This document shows positions 1-10,499 of a stretch of 64,000 nt of DNA, piece after piece (position 1 is the stretch's first letter; every line of letters begins with the position of its first letter). Source of the DNA: Macrostomum hystrix (lineage: Eukaryota > Platyhelminthes > Macrostomidae); NCBI GenBank assembly GCA_950097015.1, contig CATNEN010000039.1, positions 17,652,501-17,716,500 of the forward strand. Direction: 5' to 3'. The translations under genes were made by a program, and so were the position numbers. A model generated the notes under the pieces. The model had not been told where the DNA came from. It saw only the letters and a list, made by a program, of their open reading frames with translations, and made no database searches.

Positions 1-259
1 TCCCCCCTCATAGAGTCTCATGCCCCGGTTCAGCCCAATGGGGTGGCTGCACTTCCCTTTCACAGCAAGAAACCGGCAGCTGTCAAACACTTCGTGGCAT
101 AGAAAATTATGTTCTAATCAAATCGAACTCGAGGCAGGCCTAGCAGTACAACAATGTTAATCGAACTACTCTTTCCAACTTCCTTTGTGAACCTGAATTA
201 AATGAACTTTTAACTCCTAGATCGACAATCTGGCCTAGTCCCCGGGCCAATTCATACCC

Positions 260-672
260 TCTCCCCTGTCTCACCTCTCCCCTGTCTCATCTCTCCCCTG
301 TCTTATCTCTCCCCTGTCTCACCTCTCCCTGTCTCATCTCTCCCTGTCTCATCTCTCCCTGTCTCACCTCTCCCCTGTCTTATCTCTCCCCTGTCTCATC
401 TCTCCCCTGTCTTATCTCTCCCCTGTCTCACCTCTCCCTGTCTCATCTCTCCCTGTCTCATCTCTCCCTGTCTCACCTCTCCCCTGTCTTATCTCTCCCC
501 TGTCTCACCTCTCCCGTGTCTCACCTCTCCCCTGTCTCATCTCTCCCTGTCTCACCTCCCCTGTCTCATCTCTCCCGTGCCTCATATCTTCTCTGTCTCA
601 TCATCTCTCCCCAGTCTTATGTCTTCCCTGTCTCGTTCCCCCGAGTCTAGTCTCACCCCTGTCGTATCTCTC
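260..672. repeat. Tandem array, 16-17 bp unit (ctctcccctgtctcat)
   Basis: About 25 copies of a pyrimidine-rich unit of 16-17 bp, with variants ctccctgtctcat and ctcccgtgtctcac, decaying towards the right end. A larger block of several units is itself repeated around 300-480. No coding exon is visible. The same unit, inverted, fills an intron of the DDAH-family gene at 18815-19195. Confidence 0.9.
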
Positions 673-1714
673 CTCGTCCGAGCCCTGTGTCATCTTTTAG
701 ATTGTCTCATTGTCTCATTGCATGGTACACAAGATTGTCGAGCAATGTTCCACTGATTTCCAGGCCTCATTCCTAGAAATAATGGGACGTTACTTGTATC
801 AAGTATTGAGCTGCCTGGATTTTTCAAAAAAAATCCTGGGGATATTTAAAAAATCTAAAAATAAAGCAGTCGGAGCTATAACTGCTAGTGTGACAGACTA
901 TCCCAGTGCTAATCTTTTAAAATGAGGTTCTCATTTCCTACATTAACTGCGAAGCCCAATCTCGGTGAGTTTATTATCCGGGAACTAGCTGTGACTAGCT
1001 GGCTAGGTAGTCGAGTTTCAACAAAAAGACCTCGTTGTTCCAGCAAGAATGCTCCACTGAGCACAGTACTTAATCCCATCGCAGCCGTGGCCCTAATCCC
1101 TTCCCATCTTAACTCTCTACTCACGGCTTTCGCTCTCGCTCTTACTCGGACAAGAGTGATATATTATCATACATTTCTTTTCCAGGCTTATTACAATTAT
1201 TTCTATACATATCGGCTTTGTCATATCCAACTAGAATTGAAACTAGTCAGACACAATAGTTGTAGTACTATATTTTATCCGGGAATCTTGGAGTGGAATC
1301 TATTTCAAGTAGTCATTGTTAGCATGAAAGCCAAATAAAAAAATGGTGCTTTAGTATTGAGAATCTGAATTCTTGAGACAGAAAATTTTCGCATCGAACT
1401 CAACAATCAGCGGCTAGAGGGCTTTTGTCACGATTCGCTGAAGACCAGTCAGTGCCTTTTTGAATTAATTCTTTGGCCACAGACTCTTCAAAATGCTTCG
1501 TGTGGCGAGAGTAAGGGGTGAAAATCTGTTGCTCATGTCTCCCAGTCACACCTCTGGTGTCGGCCTCATCAAATTTTCATCCCCAATACGCAGCTTTTCT
1601 TCTCCGGCTTTGGAAAAAAACCATCAGTTCACTGCTTCTAGCCAGATGTTCCACACTCATCGCTTCAATAAATTATTCACTCCAGCATTCAGCTTCACAG
1701 CAACTTCATCTGAG
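673..1714. other. No gene recognised
   Basis: Unique-looking sequence between two arrays. Short ORFs occur on both strands (for example 922-1338 plus), but none resembles a known protein and none is joined by convincing splice sites. Confidence 0.5.
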
Positions 1715-4415
1715 TATTTCTGCCATTCTATCTATCCTATCAGCCATTCTATCTATCTTATCTGCCATTTTATCTATCTTATCTGCCATTCTATCTATCT
1801 TGTCTGCCATTCTATCTATCTTGTCTGCCATTTTATCTATCTTATCTGCCATTTTATCTATCCTATCAGCCATTCTATCTATCTTATCTGCCATTTTATC
1901 TATCTTATCTGCCATTTTATCTATCTTATCTGCCATTTTATCTATCCTATCAGCCATTCTATCCATCCTATCTGCCATTCTATCTATCTTGACTGCCATT
2001 TTATCTATCTTATCTGCCATTTTATCTATCCTATCAGCCATTCTATCTATCTTGTCTGCCAATTTATCTATCTTATCTGCCATTTTATCTATCTTATCTG
2101 CCATTTTATCTATCCTATCAGCCATTCTATCCATCCTATCTGCCATTCTATATATCTTGTCTGCCATTTTATCTATCTTATCTGCCATTTTATCTATATT
2201 TTCTGCCATTTTATCTATCCTATCAGCCATTCTATCCATCCTATCTGCCATTCTATCTATCCTGTCTGCCATTCTATCCATCCTGTCTGCTATTTTATCT
2301 ATCCTATCAGCCATTCTATCTATTCTATCAGTCATTCTATCTATCCTGTCTGCCATTCTATCTAACCCATCAACTATTATATCTGCCATTTTATCTATCC
2401 TATCTGCCAGTCTATCCATCCTATCTGCCATTCTATCCATCCTATCTGCCAGTCTATCCATCCTATCTGCCAGTCTATCCATCCTATCTGCCAGTCTATC
2501 CATCCTATCTGCCATTCTATCCATCCTATCTGCCAGTCTATCCATCCTATCTGCCATTCTATCCATCCTATCTGCCAGTCTATCCATCCTATGTGCCAGT
2601 CTATCTATCCTATCAGCCATTCTATCTCCTATCTGCCATTCTATCCATCCTATGTGCCAGTCTATCCATCCTATCTGCCAGTCTATCCATCCTATCTGCC
2701 AGTCTATCCATCCTATCTGCCAGTCTATCCATCCTATGTGCCAGTCTATCCATCCTATCAGTCATTCTATCTCCTATCTGCCAGTCTATCTATCCTATCT
2801 GCCAGTCTATCTATCCTATCTGCCAGTCTATCTATCCTATCAGTCATTCTATCTCCTATCTGCCAGTCTATCCATCCTATGTGCCAGTCTATCCATCCTA
2901 TCTGCCAGTCTATCCATCCTATCTGCCATTCTATCCATCCTATCTGCCAGTCTATCCATCCTATGTGCCAGTCTATCTATCCTATCTGCCAGTCTATCCA
3001 TCCTATCTGCCATTCTATCCATCCTATCTGCCAGTCTATCCATCCTATGTGCCAGTCTATCCATCCTATCTGCCAGTCTATCCATCCTATCAGTCATTCT
3101 ATCTCCTATCTGCCAGTCTATCTATCCTATCTGCCAGTCTATCTATCCTATCAGCCAGTCTATCCATCCTATCTGCCATTCTATCTATCCTATCAGTCAT
3201 TCTATCTCCTATCTGCCAGTCTATCTATCCTATCTGCCAGTCTATCTATCCTATCTGCCAGTCTATCTATCCTATCAGCCAGTCTATCTATCCTATCAGC
3301 CAGTCTATCAATCCTATCTGCCATTCTATCTATCCTATCAGTCATTCTATCTCCTATCTGCCAGTCTATCTATCCTTTCTGCCATTCTATCCATCCTATC
3401 TGCCAGTCTATCTATCCTATCTGCCATTCTATCTATCCTATCTGCCAGTCTATCTATCCTATCTGCCAGTCTATCTATCCTATCTGCCAGTCTATCTATC
3501 CTATCTGCCAGTCTATCTATCCTATCTGCCAGTCTATCTATCCTTTCTGCCATTCTATCCATCCTATCTGCCAGTCTATCTATCCTATCTGCCAGTCTAT
3601 CTATCCTATCTGCCAGTCTATCTATCCTATCTGCCAGTCTATCTATCCTATCTGCCAGTCTATCCATCCTATCTGCCAGTCTATCTATCCTATCTGCCAG
3701 TCTATCCATCCTATGTGCCAGTCTATCCATCCTATCTGCCAGTCTATCCATCCTATCAGTCATTCTATCTCCTATCTGCCAGTCTATCTATCCTATCTGC
3801 CAGTCTATCTATCCTATCAGCCAGTCTATCCATCCTATCTGCCATTCTATCTATCCTATCAGTCATTCTATCTCCTATCTGCCAGTCTATCTATCCTATC
3901 TGCCAGTCTATCTATCCTATCTGCCAGTCTATCTATCCTATCAGCCAGTCTATCTATCCTATCAGCCAGTCTATCAATCCTATCTGCCATTCTATCTATC
4001 CTATCAGTCATTCTATCTCCTATCTGCCAGTCTATCTATCCTTTCTGCCATTCTATCCATCCTATCTGCCAGTCTATCTATCCTATCTGCCATTCTATCT
4101 ATCCTATCTGCCAGTCTATCTATCCTATCTGCCAGTCTATCTATCCTATCTGCCAGTCTATCTATCCTATCTGCCAGTCTATCTATCCTATCTGCCAGTC
4201 TATCTATCCTTTCTGCCATTCTATCCATCCTATCTGCCAGTCTATCTATCCTATCTGCCAGTCTATCTATCCTATCTGCCAGTCTATCTATCCTATCTGC
4301 CAGTCTATCTATCCTATCTGCCAGTCTATCCATCCTATCTGCCAGTCTATCTATCCTATCTGCCAGTCTATCCATCCTATCTGCCAGTCTATCTATCCTA
4401 TCTGCCAGTCTATCT
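1715..4415. repeat. 2.7-kb tandem array, 21-bp unit
   Basis: About 128 copies of a 21-bp unit built on ctgccagtctatctatcct, with a left part dominated by ctgccattttatctatc. Because 21 is a multiple of three, several frames stay open for hundreds of codons on both strands; these are not genes. A segment of about 666 bp (3091-3756) is repeated almost perfectly at 3757-4422, so the array has higher-order structure. Confidence 0.93.
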
Positions 4416-4471
4416 ATTATGATAAGAACGATAGCAGGAGGGCAGTGGCACATTATTTGGTGACACTAGAC

Positions 4472-4600
4472 CCGTAACGTAAGCGAGAGCGCAATTCTGG
4501 TCATTTCGCGGACTCCAGAGCACACACGCACACAGACACTGTACACAGGCAACACGGAGCACGAAGGTGTGTGTACATTTGCCCTGTCTTCCTTATCTAT
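4472..4600 (-). mobile_element. SINE fragment (3' part), same family as 22921-23240
   Basis: Read on the minus strand this matches the 3' half of the SINE at 22921-23240. Shared stretches include gagcacacacgcacacaga and gtgtgtacat, in the same order and spacing, with the cgtaa-type tail reduced. The tRNA-like head is absent, so this is a truncated, diverged copy. Confidence 0.65.
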
Positions 4601-4852
4601 CCATCCACCTAATTTTCTCTAATATATCCTTCCTTTATCCCGTCTTTCCCTTCAATAGTAGGTTTCTCATTTCATTCCATTTCCTTAAATCCATGCGCAG
4701 CTTCTAAATTAAAGACTAGCAAGCAACACGGGAAATAAAATGCTAAATATGGTAAACTTGAAGTAGACAAAAGTTAAAAGAAATTGTGTCGCTAAAATGA
4801 GAGTTTCAGCGGATGAAATTAACAAATTTGAGAACCGAGTCAAGATAATGGC

Positions 4853-5200
4853 CACTAGTATCAACAAACAGGATAGCAAATTTTAACTGACTGCATGACT
4901 AATTGGAGCACAGAATATATGTGTACTATTATCTATATTTTGTAAAAACATATATATCCCATCCCAAAACCCATCCTATTGCGGAAAACGAACCGCGGAC
5001 CGTCGCCAATGACAGCAAGTTTTAAAAGGGATTCCACTGCAGGCAACTTCCGGTCGAAGGCCAATTATCTTAATTAAGCCTTGATTAGGGCACAGGTGAA
5101 CAGTTTGAAAGAGACCTGAGTTACTATGGAAATTATAACAGTTCTAGTTCGTGTTCTCTGCACTTGTGTGGAGCATGCGATTGTGTAAAAACAGGTACTA
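4853..5200. repeat. Duplicated flank, copy 1
   Basis: About 280 bp (from ctagtatcaacaaaca to gacctgagttacta) recurs at 7862-8135 with only scattered differences. It is followed by a block (aacagttctagttcgtgttc and on) that recurs at about 8237 and 8440. Each copy leads into the 20-bp array, so the flank and array appear to have been duplicated together. Confidence 0.85.
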
Positions 5201-6730
5201 GAATCGAAGCTGGGTACTAGAATCGAAGCAGGGGTACTAGAATCGAAGCAGAAGTACCAGAATCGAAGCTAGGGTATTAGAATCGAATCAGGGGTACTAG
5301 AATCAAAGCTGGGGTACTAGAATCGAAGCAGAAGTACTAGAATCGAAGCAGAAGTACCAGAATCGAAGCTAGGGAATAAGAATCGAATCAGGGGTACTAG
5401 AATCAAAGCTGGGGTACTAGAATCGAAGCAGAAGTACTAGAATCGAAGCAGAAGTACCAGAATCAAAGCTGGGGTACTAGAATCGAATCAGGGGTACTAG
5501 AATCAAAGCTGGGGTACTAGAATCGAATCAGGGGTACTAGAATCAAAGCTGGGGTACTAGAATCGAAGCAGAAGTACTAGAATCGAAGCAAGGGTACTAG
5601 AATCGAATCAGGGGTACTAGAATCGAATCAGGGGTACTATAATCGAAGCAGAAGTACTAGAATCGAAGCAGAAGTACCAGAATCGAAGCTAGGGTATTAG
5701 AATCGAAGCAGAAGTACTAGAATCGAAGCAGGGGTACTAGAATCGAAGCAGGGGTACTAGAAGCGGAGCAGGGATACTGGAATTGAAGCAGAGGTACTGG
5801 AATCGAAGCTGGGGTATCAGAATCGAAGCAGAAGTACTAGAATCGAAGCAAGGGTACTAGAATCAAATCAGGGGTACTAGAATCGAAGCAGAAGTACCAG
5901 AATCGAAGCAGAAGTACTAAAATCGAAGCAGAAGTACTAGAATCGAAGCTGGGGTATTAGAATCGATGCAAAAGTACTAGAATCGAAGCTGGGGTACTAG
6001 AATCGAAGCTGGGGTATTAGAATCGATGCAGAAGTACTAGAATCGAAGCTGGGGTACTAGAAGCGGAGCAGAAGTACCAGAATCGAAGCAGAAGTACTAA
6101 AATCGAAGCAGAAGTACTAGAATCGAAGCTGGGGTATTAGAATCGATGCAAAAGTACTAGAATCGAAGCTGGGGTACTAGAATCGAAGCTGGGGTATTAG
6201 AATCGATGCAGAAGTACTAGAATCGAAGCTGGGGTACTAGAAGCGGAGCAGGGATACTGGAATTGAAGCAGGGGTACTGGAATCGAAGCTGGGGTACTAG
6301 AATCGAAGAAGGGGTATTAGAATCGAAGCAGAAGTACTAGAATTAAAGCTGGGGTATTAGAATCGAAGCAGGGGTACTAGAATCGAAGCAGGGGTACTAG
6401 AAGCGAAGCAGGGATACTGGAATTGAAGCAGGGGTACTAGAATCGAATCAGGGGTACTAGAATCGAAGCAGGGGTACTGGAATTGAAGCAGGGGTACTAG
6501 AATCGAATCAGGGGTACTAGAATCGAAGCAGGGGTACTAGAATCGAAGCAGGGGTACTGGAATAGAAGCAGGTACTAGAATAAAAGCAGGTTCTAGAATC
6601 GAAGCAGGGGTACTGAAATCGAAGCAGGGGTACTAGAATCGAAGGAGGGGTACTAGAATAGAAGCAGAAATACTAGAATCGAAGCAGGGGTACTAGAATC
6701 GAATCCGGGGTACTAGAATCGAAGCGTGAT
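5190..6730. repeat. Tandem array, 20-bp unit (tagaatcgaagcaggggtac), block 1
   Basis: About 76 copies of a 20-bp unit, held in strict 20-bp register for well over 1 kb, with variants gaagtac, ctggggtac and gggatac. Small indels appear only towards the right end (after about 6560). No coding content. Confidence 0.95.
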
Positions 6731-7220
6731 AACTTTAAATCCCTTTCAGGAACATGTTTTGTTCTTATTTTAAATTAAATTGTAATTTAACTGGGCTATT
6801 AAAAACTATTTTGCCGTTTCTCTGTTGCCAGAGTTTTATTAATTTTTGCAAGAAAAAATGTTTACGTCAAATCTGAAGTTTTCACGATTTGTCAGTTTTC
6901 AATGACAAAATTATTAACAAACTCATTTTTTAGATGTGATTTTTTCTGTTTTAAAATTATCCGTGTAAAAAATTGGTTGCGCAAATTGTGCACGACAGAC
7001 GTGACTTTGTCCGGTAATTACTTGTAAAAACTAAAATCACGGCATGAAATAAAACTATTTTTTTAATGAAAAAGTAGTTCAAGATTAATTAAAAATGACA
7101 GATGAAGAGGGTTTAACAATAGGGAAATTTGGAAAAGATTAGGATGCTAAAATGAGAGAGACTATAAACGATAAGATGGAGAGAAGAGAGAAATGAAATA
7201 GCCAACATATGTTCAAAATA
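6731..7220. other. AT-rich, no gene seen
   Basis: AT-rich sequence between the 20-bp array and the Penelope-related fragment. No ORF or structured element recognised. Confidence 0.5.
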
Positions 7221-7258
7221 CCGAAGCTCTTCGTCCTAAGCGGACATCGTCAGGGTCG
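7221..7258 (-). ncRNA. Hammerhead-ribozyme-like motif, Penelope-associated type (candidate)
   Basis: On the minus strand the sequence reads ctgacga, then a short hairpin (gtcc-gctta-ggac), then gaag. This resembles the hammerhead core (CUGANGA, stem II, GAAA) with the last core base changed. Hammerhead motifs are known from the terminal repeats of Penelope-like elements, and a Penelope-type endonuclease lies 90 bp to the right, though on the other strand. The gaag core and unproven stems I and III make activity doubtful. Confidence 0.45.
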
Positions 7259-7341
7259 ATTTATTGAAAATTGAAGCGGGAATTGAAATTGAATTGAAAC
7301 TTGAAAAGATTTTCCGTAAATGGTTTGACTCTGATATCTAG

Positions 7342-7724
7342 GTCATCTTTCGCACCGACAAGATTTCCCATTTTGTTAGCAGATTGAAATCCAGTGTTCC
7401 AAGGCCACTTGTTGCAGGTGTCGTGTACCAATTCAATTGTTCTGTGGATCAGAGCACCACTTACGTGGGAAAGACAAAACGACATTTATACACGAGGGCT
7501 AAGGAGCATTGGGTAAAAACTCTGCTATCCGGGACCATTTGCTAGGTTGCGATAGTTGTTGTAATAAGGAGCCACTTGAACTGTTTAAAGTTGTTGACAC
7601 GTGTAGGCAAGATTACTAACTGACCATTCTTGAAGCCATGTACATCAAGGCCCTCAAGCCAAACTTCAATGTCCAATTAGCGGGGAACGTGCAAGCCAAC
7701 TGCTCCAAGTGTTCTGACGTATGA
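7342..7724 (+). pseudogene. Penelope-like element GIY-YIG endonuclease, broken
   Basis: The plus strand encodes a recognisable GIY-YIG nuclease. GVVYQFNC is followed by TTYVGKTKRHLYTRAKEHW, and in a second frame by EAMYIKALKPNFNVQ and a cysteine-containing tail ending at a stop at 7722-7724. This order (GVVY, YVGKT-x2-H, distal E, LKPNFN) is typical of the C-terminal endonuclease of Penelope-like retroelements. A frame change is needed near 7525, and an in-frame stop lies near 7618, so it is decayed. No reverse transcriptase is seen upstream, so only the 3' end of the element is present. Confidence 0.8.
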
Positions 7725-7861
7725 GGCACGCTCTCTCTCTCTCGCGGTCCTCTCCAACCTTTTGATGATGGTTCGCCTTTTGACCTGTCCATCGGACTTT
7801 AACTCACAATGTACAACAACCTACTTTTAAACACCTGCGTTTTCGTTTTTCAATAATTCGA

Positions 7862-8135
7862 CTAGTATCAACAAACAAGATAGCAAATTTTAACTGACTG
7901 CATGACTAATTGGAGCACAGAATATATGTGTACTATTATCTATATTTTGTAAAAACATAAATATCCCATCCCAAAACCCATCCTATTGCGAAAAAAAACG
8001 AACCGCGGACCGTCGCCAATGATAGCAAGTTTTAAAAGGGATTCCACTGCAGGCAACTTCCGGTCGAAGGCCAATTATCTTAATTAAGCCTTGATTAGGG
8101 CACAGGTGAACCGTTTGAAAGAGACCTGAGTTACT
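7862..8135. repeat. Duplicated flank, copy 2
   Basis: Second copy of the segment at 4853-5130, in direct orientation. It is nearly identical and ends at gacctgagttacta, where the 20-bp array resumes. Confidence 0.87.
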
Positions 8136-9430
8136 AGAATCGAAGCAGAAGTACTAGAATCGAAGCAGAAGTACAAGAATCGAAGCTAGGCTATTAGAAT
8201 CGAAGCAGAAGTACTAGAATCGAAGCAGTACTTTATAACAGTTCTAGTTCGTGTTCTCTGCACTTGTGTGGAGCATGCGATTGTGAAAAAACAGGTACTA
8301 GAATCGAAGCTGGGTACTAGAATCGAAGCAGAAGTACTAGAATCAAAGCTGGGGTACTAGAATCGAAGCAGAAGTACAAGAATCGAAGCTAGGCTATTAG
8401 AATCGAAGCAGAAGTACTAGAATCGAAGCAGTACTTTATAACAGTTCTAGTTCGTGTTCTCTGCACTTGTGTGGAGCATGCGATTGTGAAAAAACAGGTA
8501 CTAGAATCGAAGCTGGGTACTAGAATCGAAGCAGAAGTACTAGAATCAAAGCTGGGGTACTAGAATCGAAGCAGAAGTACTAGAATCGAAGCAGGGGTAC
8601 TAGAATCGAAGCAGGAGTACTAGAATCGAAGCAGGGGTACTAGAATCAAAGCAAGGGTACTAGAATCGAAGCAGGGGTACTAGAATCAAAGCAGGGGTAC
8701 TAGAATCGAAGCAGGAGTACTAGAATCGAAGCAGGGGTACTAGAATCAAAGCAAGGGTACTTGAATCGAAGCAGGGGTACTAGAATCGAAGCAGGGGTAC
8801 TATAATCGAAGCAGGGGTACTAGAAGCGAAGCAGGGATACTGGAATTGAAGCAGGGGTACTAGAATCGAATCAGGGGTACTAGAATCGAAGCAGGGGTAC
8901 TAGAATAGAAGCAGGTACTAGAATAGAGGCAGGTACTAGAATAGAAGCAGGTACTAGAATCGAAGCTGGGTACTAGAATCGAAGCAGGGGTACTAGAATC
9001 GAAGAAGCAGGGGTACTAGAATCGAAGCAGGGGTACTAGAATCGAAGCAGAAGTACTAGAATCGAAGCAGGGGTACTAGAATCGAAGCAGGAGTACTAGA
9101 ATCGAAGCAGGGGTACTAGAATCAAAGCAAGGGTACTAGAATCGAAGCAGGGGTACTAGAATCGAAGCAGGGTACTAGAAGCGAAGCAGGGATACTGGAA
9201 TTGAAGCAGGGGTACTAGAATCGAATCAGGGGTACTAGAATCGAAGCAGGGGTACTAGAATAGAAGCAGGTACTAGAATAGAGGCAGGTACTAGAATAGA
9301 GGCAGGTACTAGAATAGAAGCAGGTACTAGAATCAAATCCGGGGTACTAGAATCGAAGCAGGTGTACTAGAATCGAAGCAGGGGTACTGGAATCGAAGCT
9401 GCAGGGGTATTCGAATCGAAGCAGAAGTAC
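8128..9430. repeat. Tandem array, 20-bp unit, block 2
   Basis: Same unit family as 5190-6730. Two insertions of the aacagttctagttcgtgttc block (about 8237-8310 and 8440-8512) interrupt it, and some copies are shortened to 16-17 bp (gaatagaagcaggtacta). No coding content. Confidence 0.93.
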
Positions 9431-9900
9431 TAGAAGCCGAGAGGTATGGAAACTAGGGGAAGAGAAGAGATAACAGATGGAGAAGTATAACCGTAGTACT
9501 GGAAGGAGGGGACAAATTTTCTTTTGAGATCAAATGAGAGTCGGCGCCAATAAAAAATAGTTCTTCCCAGAAAACCAGGTCTGATGAAGCCTTCAGAAGG
9601 TAATTGGACAGGCTCAGTCAGTTGGTGTCCCAAGTCGATCGCATCAACCTGCAAATTACAGTTTCTTGTTTCAAAAAGTCCGAGACACAAAAGTGCAAAC
9701 TGAATAAAAGCCGAAAGATGTTTAGTCAGCTCATCTGTACCCAAAGCTATGGGTGTATCGTTTCCAAGCTTCTTTTTTAGTCCATAGAACAGCAGGCAGA
9801 CACTAATTAGCGGGTTGAGGCCAAGTAACAAAACTGTGTTTGCTGCCTGTCCCATAGCAGGTTCGGGTGTCACGGGTGGAGATTCAAAACCGGAAAGCAT
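9430..9900 (-). CDS. Hypothetical membrane-protein exon or ORF
   Basis: An ATG-initiated frame of 156 codons. Its first 85 or so residues look protein-like: a hydrophilic N-terminus is followed by a hydrophobic stretch (NTVLLLGLNPLISVCLLFYG), a basic GLKKKLG turn and a second hydrophobic stretch (FIQFALLCLGLFE), suggesting two membrane segments. A possible donor (CAG|GTTGAT) follows codon 84, so the rest of the frame may be intronic. No family is recognised. The left neighbour is a tandem array, where further exons could be hidden. It may also be a chance ORF. Confidence 0.35.
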   Translation of the reverse strand: MLSGFESPPVTPEPAMGQAANTVLLLGLNPLISVCLLFYGLKKKLGNDTPIALGTDELTKHLSAFIQFALLCLGLFETRNCNLQVDAIDLGHQLTEPVQLPSEGFIRPGFLGRTIFYWRRLSFDLKRKFVPSFQYYGYTSPSVISSLPLVSIPLGF

Positions 9901-10499
9901 TTTTAATCAATCAATTATTTTAAAAAAGTTGAGCATGTTCTCTACCCGACGAAGAAATTAAAGTCACTAACCGCGTAGGGTGGTGACTGATTGGTTGACA
10001 GACTAGGCGATGGTGTCCTGTAGTTGAGCTGCGCCTAATATTTAGGCTTCAGCAGTGAAATTTTAGAAATTCGCGTCAGGGTGTCCAGAGTGGCCTATTT
10101 CCACAGTTTTTGCATTTTAAGGTCCCACAGTCCGTCTAGATAAAGGTAGGTGACCACCAAAGACGGAGTTGATGCAGGCACATTCGGGTGACATGCTGAT
10201 AAAGTTTGAAGGTCTGGAAAGGCCGCACTGAGGCGCAGTGCAAATTCGTGTATAGGGGCCGGTGTATGAAATGCACTAGCTGTTATGGGAAAAATCGGAC
10301 CTTCGGCCAGAAACATTGAATATCTCGACGGTCTGAAGAGCTGGCGACTTGTTTCTTGTTTCAGAAGATGCGCAACAAAAAGTTGGCCCGTGTTCTTGAG
10401 TTTCGTGTGCTTGCATTGTTCCGTTCGGGTGCAGCAAAAAAAATTGTCAGGGGGGGAATTCCTCCCCCCCCTTGGTAGTTCTACTGTTAATGTATCCTT
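9901..10499. other. No gene assigned; possible TIR-like fragment
   Basis: Short ORFs on both strands (10095-10316 minus, 10285-10512 plus) are unrecognised. The plus strand contains ttgaatatctcgacg at about 10315, which matches the terminal inverted repeats of the MITE at 47450-47690. Confidence 0.4.

Noticed and set aside
1518..4463. 981-codon plus-strand ORF and its relatives in other frames
   Set aside because: It is produced by a 21-bp tandem array in which several frames on both strands stay open. Composition is pure repeat, with no domain.
7261..7485. 74-codon minus-strand ORF
   Set aside because: It is the antisense of the GIY-YIG endonuclease fragment on the plus strand.
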